Source: Anaspis maculata
Lineage: Eukaryota > Arthropoda > Insecta > Coleoptera > Scraptiidae
Direction: 5' to 3'
Assembly: GCA_949128115.1 (NCBI GenBank)
Contig: OX421967.1
Span: 27,792,635 to 27,856,634, forward strand
Length of the DNA: 64,000 nucleotides
In this document: positions 45,094 through 56,000 of the stretch, piece after piece
How the letters are laid out: each line of letters begins with the position of its first letter
Position numbering within the stretch: position 1 is the first letter of the stretch
The notes under the pieces: model-generated
The model's database searches: none
Seen by the model: the letters and a program-made list of their open reading frames with translations, nothing else
Told to the model about the DNA's origin: nothing
Position numbers and translations under genes: made by a program

Positions 45094-45828
45094 TAATTAC
45101 ACAAATAACATCACCATGATCGATTTTCTAAATTTTTGTCATCTATGGTTAATGGCCAAGAGCTATTGATGGGTTATTTGCCTACTACATGACGATGGTA
45201 TCAATTTAACATGCTGATTGAATGCCGAAAGTTGATGCTTCCGGAAGTTCTGAAAGCTCTAACTCAAGAACCGTAAATCGCACATTAATGACTGATATGT
45301 CAAATTGTAGAGATTGGAATGGGCTTTCCTCCGCATGCACACATTTCAATCTTGAGTCAGTTGAATTCAAGATATTGACAAAAAACTGTTTTTTGGGCGC
45401 CATCTTTTCAATATGGCGGCCAAAACGGCAAAGATACGAAGTGGAAAAGTAAAAATTCTGAAAGAGCACTTCAAGATCTATGATACTGCCAGGTTTCAAA
45501 AATATCGGATAACCTTCAAAAAAGGGCGGAATTTAGCATGACTTATAAATACAGATTTGACAGTTTCACGGAATGACGTTTGTAAATTTAGGTATGAAAT
45601 AAGAAGAGAATTTTTTTGTCTACAAAATGACGTCCCAGATGTTGAAATCCGTTGGAAAACAAACGAGCTAGAGCCAGTTTCTTATTACCAGATGAAGCCC
45701 ATTTTGGCGCCTCCACCATATTTGCCTGCAGTAGATACGAATATTCCACCATCATTTTTCATGGTCCTTGACCCCCCAGGAATCGACTAAGACATATCCC
45801 TATATATCTTCACGAAGCTGCACACGGC

Positions 45829-48770
45829 ACGACCTATGCCCCCATACTATTCTAAGACCTAGTGGTTAGCCCGCCCCTTGGAACTGTTCAACACTTGCTT
45901 CAGGGGGCGGTTGGTCTTAGATGCCTTTTTGCAGGCCATCACGGACTATATCTGTTCCGCACTTTCATCCGACAGTTTCTGCTTCAGAACACTTTCGCAG
46001 AACTTCTTGATCTCATTCCAGTACTTGTCGCTTTCGACCATATTGTCGGTCATACTTTCCGTCGATAGCTGGAGTCCTGTCGCGATTTCGAGTTAAAGTC
46101 TCTCTTTGTACCATTTGTTGCATACTTAACTATGAGAGTGTGCTCAGCATCATCGACTTCTGCGCCACGGTAAATACACTGCGACGTCTCAATCTTCTTG
46201 AGCTTGTCGCAGCGGTATTCAGCGAATGATTCGTGGCCCGTTAGCATCTGTACTGTGCAGTCCAATGGTCGACATGCTCGTGTTTTCTGCTGGTCCATTT
46301 TTTCAGATCCTTGATAAGTTTCTTGGTCCATTTTCCCTTCTCACAGCTGTACCATTTGGTTTGCCACTTCTCTAAGGAGGCCATTCTTGCCTCTTCCTTG
46401 TTCACACCACCTTGGGATATCTTCCGTCTTTCTTCCGCAGCTATCTCTTATGGGATCAGGCCTGCCAGAACCAGAGCTGCATCTGTTGACACTGTTGAAT
46501 ATGCGCTCGTTATTCTTAGGGCCATCTTTCTTTGCAGAGCCAGCACTCTCTGTAGGTTACGCTTGATACGAAGGGCATCCGCCCATACCTCTGCCCCATA
46601 TAATATTTGTGACGTGACCACGCCAGGTATCACCCTTCTCTATAGAGAGGTGGGTCCTCGAATGTTTGGCATAACTGCCTGCAGATTTTTCTCTGTTCTC
46701 TGTGCTTTCTCGATTGACCTTGTCACGTGAGTGGTGAAAGTCATGTTATCATTGTTATCTTCAAATACTTGACTTCTGTTTTGGGCATTGTTCCCGTGTT
46801 ATCCAGGATGAAAGTAATTTCTCCGATTTTTCTATATCCTGCCACCACCATAGCCTCGATTTTTTCTGGTACAAGGGTCAGTCATTTGAGCGCCATCCAA
46901 TCGCTGATCAGTTTTAGGGCATCACAGGCGTTCACTATTTTTTTCAACTCATTTCCATCTTTTGCTGTAGCCAGAATGGCCAGGTCATCCGCGAAGGCCA
47001 CTGTCTCCACTGCTTCAGGAAACGGAAGTCTCAAAACCCCGTCGTACGCTGCGTTCCAAAGTGTTGGTCCCTTGACAGAATCCTGTGGCACCCCCGCCGA
47101 CATCCTTCTGGTGACTCCTCGAGCTTTAACTTCCCGATCTCTGAGATATTCGTCAATGATTCGGCGCAGATAGTTTGGCCTTCCCAGTGTCTCTGTTGCC
47201 TGACGGAGGTCCATTTGATACTATTAAAAGCGTTCTTCACATTCAGAAATACTACGGGGTCCGCGACAGCCCGTTTCTTTTCGGATATTTGCATACGTGG
47301 TCTACCGTCTGCATAGTTGACCTTCCCGGTCTGAAACCAAATTGCCGTGGATGCAGCCTTTCTTCAATTACTTCCGTGATTCTATTTGTAATTATCTTTT
47401 CATGAATTTTTGCAAGTTTACTAATGAGGCAGATAGGCCTGAAGGCTCCTCTGTCTCCCGTTTCTTTGCCTGTTTTTTTCAACAAGATCACTGATGCTGC
47501 TTTCCCGAGTGCTGGGAATGACGCCTTTTGTAGTAGGACGTTGGTTGTACAAATTCACGAAGTAATCAGGACATAGTTCTATTGCTAGCTTTGTCACTTC
47601 AGGCGTGATGTGGTCCACTCCTGGTGCCTTTCCACTTTTCATTAATAGCCTCTTCTCATTTGGTGTGATGGAAAAGGCTCGTTCAGTACTGCAATAGTGT
47701 CTTCTCTACTTAATGGCTCGCAGGGTGGCGCTACGTCCATGCGTTTTGAAGCAATTTGATATGCGTCGCCCCAGGGGTTTGTTTCGAGCTCTTCGCAGAG
47801 CTTTTTCCATCTCTCAGTTTTTTCTTTTGTATTTTGCCACGTAGCACTTTTCTGGCTTCTTTATATCTGGATTTTGCCTGGTCGATAACGTCGCCATGTT
47901 CTTTCATTCTCCTCAGCTTGGCCAGATGTCGTTTGGATCTTTTGGTGAGTTTACATGCTTCGTTGATGTCAACGTTCCACCAATAGACTTTGTGTGTCTG
48001 CAGGTTATACTTTATTTCCGCTCTTCCTATGGCTCTTTGCAGCAACCTGGTGCAGCATTTCGGGCTTACGGGTATCACACTTTCAGCGAAGTTTGATTGG
48101 ATCTTTTCTTCCAGCTTAATCGTGTCGTACGTTTTTCTGGTGTGTTTCTTAAGTGCACTGTGAGGGCTTCCGATCTCGAAGATGATATAACTGTGGTCGC
48201 TCATGCTTTCTTCCCTGTCCAAGACCTCTCACTTTTGAACCGTTTGAATCAAGTCACGCGTGCACAAAGTCAGGTCTGAGAAGGACTCCGTTCCCCGAGT
48301 GTTTCTCCATGTTGAGACTCGTCCGTCGTTCAGCAAGTAGAGATCCTGAGCAGTAATTCAGTCGGCTACTGTATCTCCCTGGCGTTTGTGTCGTGTCTGA
48401 AGAACCCCAAATGGTGTTGCGCGCGTTGAAGTCGCCGGTTATAATAATTGTTTTTCCGTTAAAGGCGTGCAGAAGTGTACCGACCCCATCCAAGGTTTTG
48501 CGAACTACGTCCAGTCCCACATTGAGAGAGATATAGCAGCTGAATATTCTTATTCCCTTCACCTCGGTCCAGGTAAAACCATGTCTGTGGCCGTGCTTGG
48601 TTCTTGGTAATGATATTCCCGTACGTATTGCCGTGTTCCTGTCATTGTCTGTATAGAACTTTTTTCTGCCCGCCAAAGACTTGTTTGGCTCTGTGAGGGT
48701 TCACACTTCAACATGCCTCAGAGACGCCACCCTCCTCAACATGTCGTGTGCTGCCCTGGAGCGGTTCATG
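45829..48770 (-). pseudogene. R1-clade LINE copy A, ORF2 (endonuclease and reverse transcriptase)
   Basis: Minus-strand frames from 48676 down contain an APE-type endonuclease (IIITGDFNARNTIWGSSDTT; SDHSYIIFEIGSP), then RT motifs (FRPICLISKLAKIHEKI; LHPRQFGFRPGRSTMQTVDH; GVPQDSVKGPTLWNAAYDGV; VETVAFADDLAILATAK with an intact FADD). An R1-type C-terminal part follows (VQMLTGHESFAEYRCDKLKK; DDAEHTLIVKY). Several frameshifts (near 48250, 47640, 47280, 46880 and 46440-46730) inactivate it. Gag arrangement and target context resemble telomere-repeat LINEs of the TRAS/SART group within the R1 clade, which is an inference. Confidence 0.88.
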
Positions 48771-49396
48771 TTAAGCTGTAGGACCTTTCTGATTGTGTGA
48801 CGGGATGGAATCAAAGACTTTGTCATTTTCCTCATTCATGTCTTCCTCCTCCACATCTGTGATGCTTCGGGTGGAACGTAGGGTCTCTCTTCTCTGTTCT
48901 TTTCTTGCCCCAGAAAGTGCCTTTCCGTAGGCTTTGCAGGTTCTACTCCCTGCTCTGTGTCCCTCCTCTCCACACAGAGGACAGTTTTCTTCTTTTTCGC
49001 ATTCATTTTTCTGATGGCCCTCCTTGCCACATTTGTGACATAACTTCCCCCTGTTCGGTCCGCTGCAGCTGCTTATCTGGTGTCCGTATCCCCAGCATTT
49101 GTAGCACCGTTTGACAATGACTTGTTGGTCAATGTTGCAGTTCACTATTCCCACGCGTATTGAGCCACAATGTGCTATTTTTTCTGCGTTTTTTTCATGA
49201 ACCGGTACTGAAACCGTCCTAGTGTTATTAGCGTTCGGTCTGATGTCGCTTAATCTGTAATGTGTTTCTTCCAGGTTTTGTCTCCTGACTGCTTCCGCGA
49301 CTTCCTCTTTTGTGACCGTTGCCTCCATCCCTCGGACGTAGATGGTGATGGTGTTTTTGTGAGGGCCTATTCTCTTGGTCGAGAGGTTCTTGCCTT
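48771..49396 (-). pseudogene. R1-clade LINE copy A, ORF1 with three zinc knuckles
   Basis: The minus-strand frame 49328-48771 encodes a C-terminal Gag portion: a short fold with RVGIVNCNIDQQVIVKRC, then three CCHC knuckles (CYKCWGYGHQISSC; CHKCGKEGHQKNEC; CPLCGEEGHRAGSRTC) and an acidic tail. Three knuckles in this spacing are standard for R1/I/Jockey ORF1 proteins, which coat the element RNA. The N-terminal part is missing or out of frame between 49330 and the TCAGG array, so the element is shortened or rearranged at its 5' end. Confidence 0.85.
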
Positions 49397-49397
49397 G

Positions 49398-49449
49398 CCT
49401 GACCTGACCTGACCTGACCTGACCTGACCTGACCTGACCTGACCTGACC
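49398..49449. repeat. (CCTGA/TCAGG)n array, about ten units
   Basis: Ten contiguous CCTGA units on the plus strand are TCAGG on the minus (LINE sense) strand. TCAGG is the telomere repeat of many beetles; most insects use TTAGG. Here the array abuts the 5' side of LINE copy A. Confidence 0.92.
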
Positions 49450-49639
49450 CGATATCGAGATTCGAGATGTAGCTGTCAATCATTGTTAGTACTAACTAAC
49501 CATGTACTGACTATGAGAAAACCCCACGAGGCGTACGTTCCGCATTAAATTCCGTCATCAACCAATATTTCTACAGTGAACAAAACAAGTCATACGGTAT
49601 AAATTTGATTTGAGCATAAAGTCTTTCCACGAGTTTTTT
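49450..49639. other. Spacer between LINE and Penelope-like element
   Basis: No gene or repeat recognised. A T-rich run near 49630 may be the 3' tail of the minus-strand Penelope-like element. Confidence 0.4.
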
Positions 49640-50663
49640 TTATATTTTATTTTTCTTGAATGCTGCCGACCGGTTTCGCCAATCTTGTTGGCATCAACGG
49701 GGCTTGTACAAGGTAGGCTACAATAAAATTAATAAATAAATAAATTCTGAATGGTTAAAAAAAGAAAAACTTACGATAAAAATTGTAAAAATCTGGATGT
49801 CAAAATTGACAGAATCAGCAATAAAGGTATAGGGTAACAATTCAGAATTTTTACAGGTTTTCTTAGGTAATAATAGTGGTTTCTAGATATTGTGTTTTTC
49901 TGGAAAAATTTTGTTGCTTTCGAGGAGTCTGTGTACCTAATAAGTCGTCTGTCTGTTCGTTTGAACAAATTGAGTTTGGATTTGATTTCAATTTCAAAAT
50001 TTCAAAAGTTTCGAAAAGTATTCTTTTATGGTAGGAATTTTCAAAATGTAGGAAACTTGTATCAATATCTGGATCAAAATTGTGTTTTGAAATAATTATG
50101 TGGCCTGAAAAATGGGATTTTGCACTAAAAGGACCAATTTCTTGTGATCTCAAAATTTCTCGATAAATGTTCGTAGATTCTAGTACAGAACTTTCTTCCT
50201 GATTGGCCAACGTATTTTGCATTACAAGTTCTACATGTAAGCATGTATATACGCCTGATTTTTCAGAATTTGGTTGGAAGTCATTAGGATGAGATAAAAT
50301 ATTTTTGAGTTTGAATTTGTGGTATAGGAAATGATTACGTTTGGATTGGCTTTACGAAGAATTTTTGCAATTTTGTTTGATGGGGGTCCAATGTAAGTTA
50401 GCTTTCGGTAAATAGTGTCATTTTTAATATTCTTAATTTTGAATGAAGTGTGTTTTGAGAGAAATTGATTAAGAATTCTATTTATAAAAGAAATTGTATC
50501 GCCGTTGCTTGTTGCAATTTGTTCAATTATATTGAACTCAGTTGTAAAATTTTTATCTGAAAGTGGTACTTTGAATAATCTTTCAAAGTAGGTGTTTAGT
50601 GCAGCAGCTTTTGTTGCTAAAGGACTACAAGATGAAGACGGAATAATAAGGTCTGTTGTTGTG
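49640..50663 (-). pseudogene. Penelope-like retroelement, C-terminal part with GIY-YIG endonuclease
   Basis: Minus-strand frames read, in order, RKLTYIGPPSNKIAKILRKA (C terminus of the reverse transcriptase region) and CRTCNAKYVGQSGRKFCTRI then YEHLSRN, the C-x2-C-x3-Y-V-G-Q-(S/T)-x2 motif of the Penelope-type GIY-YIG domain. A tail follows with SKHNFDPDIDTSFLHFENSY. Upstream RT sequence lies in several frames. Such elements prime at nicks using this endonuclease. Frame breaks at about 50220 and 50400 make this copy defective. Confidence 0.85.
49661..49711 (-). ncRNA. Degenerate hammerhead-ribozyme-like motif
   Basis: On the minus strand, TTGATGCCAACAAGATTGGC is followed by GAAACCGGTC. A GCCAA/TTGGC stem sits between a GATG and a GAAAC, resembling the stem II and core of a hammerhead. 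Penelope-like elements are known to carry such ribozymes in their terminal repeats. The first core strand is not canonical (TTGATG where CTGATGA is expected), so activity is doubtful. Confidence 0.3.
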
Positions 50664-51001
50664 GGTTTTCTGTATATACTATTCCGTCTTCATCTTGTAG
50701 TCGTTTATCAACAAAAGCTGCTGCACTGAACACTTACTTGGAAAGATTATTCAAAGTACCACTTTCAGATAAAAATTTTACAACTGAGTTCAATATAATT
50801 AAACAAATTGCAACAAGCAACGGCTATACAATTTCTTTTATAAATAGAATTTTTAATTAATTTTTCTTTCAAAACACACTTTATTCAAAATTAAGAATAT
50901 CAGAAATGACACTATTTACCGAAAGCTAACTTACATTGGACCCCCATCAAACAAAATTGCAAAAATTCTTCGTAAAGCCAATCCGAATTCAATCATTTCC
51001 G
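50325..51001. repeat. Head-to-head inverted copies of the Penelope-like element
   Basis: The left arm 50325-50663 is mirrored by 50683-51001. Blocks such as GGGGGTCCAATGTAAGTTAG, AATTTGTTCAATTATATTGA and CTACAAGATGAAGACGGAAT recur as complements. The right arm is a plus-strand partial copy (residues AAALNTYLERLFKVPLSDKN) with its own small deletions. Inverted and partial tandem copies are typical of Penelope-like insertions. The loop is only about 20 bp. Confidence 0.9.
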
Positions 51002-52930
51002 TGATCATACGGTGATCGACTGACTTGGGAACTGCGTTTTGCTCAACACTCACGTAAGCTTCTCTTGCTAGTTTTTGGAAGTTTCAGTTGCAGGAACAAC
51101 TTAATGGGTTAACATAATGGGTGAAACTTTAAATCAACTTGAATTTTCAACAGCTTCAAATATCGAATGCCACATTGTTGAAAAGCTCCCGTCAAGTTCT
51201 GTTCGTGTTCCACGTGAGTTTTTGGGAACATCAGTCGCACCAGCTCGAGCCAGCTATAACGCCAGAAAAAAATAAACGAGAAACTTTGATTTTCAGCAAC
51301 TTTGAAAAGTTGAAGTTTTCTCTGAACTTTATTGTGCAATGTTTTGGAAAATTTTAGTTGCACCCAACTACATGATGTACCTATCTACCGACGCGACGTA
51401 TACAAATAAAAAACAATGACTTGATAAGTGCATCTGTACGAAACAATAATCTCACGACTCTACTTAACTATAACGGTAGGTACATAATATGCAAATAATA
51501 AAATAGAGAGAATATATTATAACTATTTATGAATTGAGAAGAAAGGAAAGAAAATAGGGATTTTGGCAGTTCTCATGTTTGTTGTTATGACTTTTTAATG
51601 GTGTGGAAACAGTGGAAATACAACAATGGGATCGTGGGACATAATAGCGTTAATTGTAGGTAGGTACGACACACGTAATGTTGCAAAATGTGATAATGAC
51701 CTAGATTTTGGCCGACTTTATCTGTTCTGCAGATATACTCACGAAAATCCCAGTTTTTTCTTCGAAAACCTTGCGTGGTGTAAGAAAATTACCAAAAAAA
51801 ACTCTCGTTAACTTTTTAAAGTTCATACCTTTAGCAATCAATAATAAGTATAAGTGGGCACTTACTCACACCCACAAGCAAAATATTTAGGGAGCAGAAC
51901 AGTAAATATTTATGGTCGGTTAAAATTTATGAGGTGAAATAACGTTGTTGTGTTGCTTTTTTTTTCGTAGTTTCATAAAAGAGAAACTTGTGTATAAGAG
52001 GTAAATAATGCGATTTTTTGAAATCAGATAAGCAAAATTTTGCTTTCGGTTATTTGTGAGTGAATAATAAATTGAGCAAGTAGAAACTGGTGTTTTGGTG
52101 CGAAATACGGCTGCCAGCACAAGGCGAAGTTGTGGATTTCAATAATGCCATGCAAATCCCTAGCCGACAGTGTATGAGTGGTGATGGATCATTATCTGAT
52201 ATGATTGATGGTGATAATTAATTTGACAATTGACCTTACTAATATCCCCTGCCTAATTATCGCAACAAGAATTGTAAAATGTACGTACAGGCAGGTATGT
52301 ATAGGCGAAGTATTTTTGTTAAGCGTAAAGTTGGCCGGGAGAATTTAATCGAGATTAGACTACTGTTAGTTAGTCACAACTACACCCCAAGGAACAGCAA
52401 ATCAGATCAGACAAGTACCTGCCAAGTTTGAAATTTCAAACATCATGACTTTGGCGAAATTTCAAGAACTTTGATAACTCAGGTTTAAAAAAATGAAGTC
52501 TCCCATGCGCAACTTGACGCACGACAAAAATATTTTGCTTACTAGGGTGAGTACAGGTATGCTTTTTCAATATGGTACCTTATAGGTAAGTAAAAAACTG
52601 ATAACTTATTTGAAAATTGTGAAAAAATATAAAATTCTCAAAAGTTGTTTAGCAAATTATACCGATACGTTATAGTCACCTTTTTAGGCCAGTACTTTTT
52701 TTTGTTCTGATGAAAATCGGCAAATTTCCACTCAGCTTCACCCAGCTTCGTTCGAATGCTCAATCCAAGAAGTGTTGCAAAAAATGAAAATTGCTAGAAT
52801 TGCAAAAAATCCTCCAAGCTCTATAAAACATGGAAAGCTCTGAATAATGAATGACTAAAGACACCTAAACGAGTGGTACTTTACGACAGTATACAAGTGG
52901 GCACCCCACCATGGCCAGCCGGGAGACCAT
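51002..52930. other. Gene-poor sequence upstream of the SVWC gene
   Basis: No supported gene. Open frames on both strands at 51109-51363 mirror each other and have no motif. This stretch includes the presumed upstream regulatory region of the gene at 53046. Confidence 0.45.
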
Positions 52931-52938
52931 CCGGAGCC

Positions 52939-52971
52939 TATAAAACCGAGTGTGCTGCGACCGAATCTCCA
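52939..52971 (+). promoter_or_regulatory. TATA box and initiator of the SVWC gene
   Basis: TATAAAA at 52939-52945 lies 32 bases before the A of a TCCAGTT initiator (52971), the standard arthropod spacing. This predicts a 75-base 5' UTR before the ATG at 53046. Confidence 0.7.
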
Positions 52972-53045
52972 GTTGGAACTGCAAAGCAAAAGTGGAATAT
53001 CTCGACAAGGCTCGACCCTGTACCCAAAAAAAAAACGCAGCAAAC

Positions 53046-56000
53046 ATGAAAGTTCTTGTCGTGTTAGCCGTCTTTTGTTTGGCCGCAGCCTACGCCGCCG
53101 ATGAAGACACCAAAGCGGCAGCGGCGGAGGACCTGCCCAAGACCTACAAGAGACTGATCCCTGCGGATGTCCTCAGAGGTAAACACCAAAAATGTTTCCC
53201 TAGTGCACGGAAAACCAACCCAGATTTGCAGCTCCCCTAATTTGAATCTCCGACACTCCGTATTTTCAAAAATCACATTTGTTAAAATTTTGCAGGAAAA
53301 TTGCAAGTAGGATGTCGTCGTTTCATCTAATTATGTGCTAAACTAATGGTGTCAAGTGAAATTTTGATAGGATAATGGGGCACAATAACATCCTTATTTT
53401 TCTAAGATGAAGATGTCAACAAGATTCCTGAATATTTCGCATACAGGGTGTTCTTCAACTGCAAATTCCAGAAGTCGCAGTTGCCTGTCGGTGTCAAAAT
53501 GTGTATGCAGACCTGGGTTCGAATCCCGGTCGCCTTGAAAGTGCACTTTTTCTCTTCCGTTATTCATACACACCGAGCCAACCTTATTACTTTTTTGCCT
53601 TCGACATAAGTGGGCACCTACCTCGCGGAAAAAATTAGCTTTTGTTTATTACGGCTGCAAGGCCGACTGCAATCGAGTCCAAGTGTTTAACTCTGCACTT
53701 ATTTTATTTATGGCGTGGTACATGTACAATTTTTTGTGTGTTGGCCGCCTGAATAGTCGTCCACCTTTTGTTGGTGCAATTCCGGCCACCAGCCGGCCCC
53801 TATCATCATCACCATGATGGCAATGGGCCGGACAATGAGGCAACGACAACTAGACCGCGAATAAAGGATACATCCATACGCACTATTGCTAATAATGGGT
53901 ATCTGCTTTACGCGAAATTGTACGTTTCCCCATAGTAGGAGGGTCTTTTGTTCGTTGGGGGAATTTAACCTTACACGTTTCTGTCAGAAAGTTTTTTGAT
54001 TAACTTGTCAGATGCCAGAAAAAAATCTTGGAATACCTACCCAGTGAAGAAGTGCACTTGAAGAGTCAACATTTTGATATAAATCAAAAACTTCATTTCT
54101 CATCTTTTTGAATTCTTACATTTTTTCATATGAATGAAAAAGTATGCATTGTTTGATTTTTTGTTTGATTGAATATTTTGAGTCGGTACCTATTTTGAGT
54201 TATTTATCCAGATGTGCATTTTGTAACGTAATACCTGCTTGTAAGTGCTCTATAGAAGGTAAAAGTGATGCAGTTCACTGAGAGCTGCATTGTGGGAGTG
54301 GTATATTCCGTGATGGGCGAATTCGCAACATTTATGCAAAACAGGAAGGGAAAGTAATCTCGATGGTACCACGGCCAACGACGTAATGTGTGTCATTCTT
54401 CTGTCCATAAAGATTAAGTATTTATACCTACCTACCTTATACCTACCAACTAATGTTTTTATTTTTTTTGCTGTGATTCAGTTTTTTCCCAATTGACTAG
54501 ACACATATTTGGTGAAAATTTTGCTAAACTATTAGTTTCTCGATGAAAAATTCTGAGAATCTCGGTTTCACAATAATGACAAAACAAAACAGTTTACGAA
54601 ACAATAATTGCCCGGCTGTACCTTCCTAGGAATGAACAATGGAGTAGGTCAACTTCGGTCAACTTTCAATTTTTGTTAAGGATGAAGTTAAATTGGTGGA
54701 ATAAGGCGTTGCAAAATCAGTCGCTGTGAGCTTATTCCTTGATAGAAATTAACGATTCAGGTCTCTTTAGAAAGCTACAGGAATGTACTTTAGTTAGAGC
54801 CTATTGGCATTTCCAAAATACTTACAAAAATAATTTCCTCAAATTTAAAAATTTCCTTATTTTTATTTTTATTTTGGAAATGCCAATGGGCTCAAACCAA
54901 AGTATATCCTTGTAGCTTTCGAAATAAGAGACCTGAATGGTAAATTTCTGTCAAGGAATAAGCCCCACAGCGATTGATTCCGCGACGTCTTATTTTACCA
55001 ATCTTTGAAAGCTGGATTCATACTGCAAGTTTAACGCCTAGACCTTTCTTCACTGAAAATGTTTCTAATTCCTCCCATATTTTATTTGTTTCCCTATGAT
55101 GTTTTCAAGGTTTTCTCTGATTTATTTGGTAACTTTCATTCCCTCACATTTCATTTATGACTTTTACTTTCTTGGCTCCCATCACATGGAAGGGAAAGTA
55201 TTGCGATCGTGCATAATTTTTTCGACACATATATCAATTTTGACGGTCCCAAGATCATTGAGACAATTTAAAAATATGTCGGCCTGTGTTTATGTGTTCT
55301 GGAAACTATTCCTCAGGAAATTCAACGTGCGTATGTCGTTTAAAAGCCCTTGAAAAACTGCATTTCAAAAGATTTAAAAGTAATAAATGTTCTGTCTGTC
55401 ATGTGTCAAGAGTTAAAATTTATAAAAAAAACAAAGATCAATATATCAATTCAAAACCTATACCTATCCGATGGATTTGGATCAAATTCGGCAAAAAGCA
55501 ATTCAAAGCAAAAAAGTCGAGTCAGCAGTCGGACGCTACGAATTTTCAAAGTTGTGGAAAAGGCTCTCCTGGCTGGAATCACCGGGGACAGCTAGACGCT
55601 GATGCGTTTGCACTACATACCCTACATTCATATTCTTGTGGTTGGGCAATTTAGCCTGTTGAAATGATTCTGTTATTATTATGATCATGGTTGTCCGACA
55701 TATACCATTTCGCAGGGCTTATCAGTGATGAAGGTTACTGTGCCATTTTTTACGAACTTCAAGTTGAATTTGGTTTTGATTCATATCACTATTTGAAGAT
55801 TTGCTGCACTGGGATGTTCACGTGGCACGCCGTGACAAGAATATTTCATTGAAAAGCCGCGTGTACATGACGCTACAGGAAACACCTTATTTTGGACTCC
55901 GGCTCTCAAAGTGTTAATCTGTGTTTGGGCCATGGCCATAGCAATGTCTTCGTGACCACTGCGATGTATACTCATGGAACTTGAAAAGGGAATTCACCGT

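Larger units (their letters stand above)
37556..45828. mobile_element. Fold-back element of about 1.8 kb, split by a BEL/Pao insertion
   Basis: The outer left arm (37556-37639 plus 44087-44640) is mirrored by 45205-45828. Blocks such as GGCCGTGTGCAGCTTCGTGA, AAGATATATAGGGATATGTC, GGTCAAGGACCATGAAAAA-like and TTTGCCTGCAG appear as complements in reverse order. The BEL/Pao element sits at 37640-44081 with GGTGG on both sides. The arms contain a recurrent block that reads as FSTSYLCRFGRHIEKMAPKK in one frame on both arms, which reflects nucleotide conservation and not a gene. The whole is inserted in LINE copy A. Confidence 0.85.

Noticed and set aside
44333..45499. Proteins with FSTSYLCRFGRH and MAPKKQFF on both strands
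   Set aside because: The two frames are mirror images of one inverted repeat, and the similarity extends over non-coding flanks, so nucleotide symmetry explains them.
49398..49449. True chromosome end
   Set aside because: Only about ten TCAGG units are present, with unrelated sequence on the far side, so this is an internal tract at most.
53511..53533. Possible second tRNA gene
   Set aside because: Only the T arm and B box are present; no acceptor, D arm or anticodon arm could be formed with the upstream sequence.
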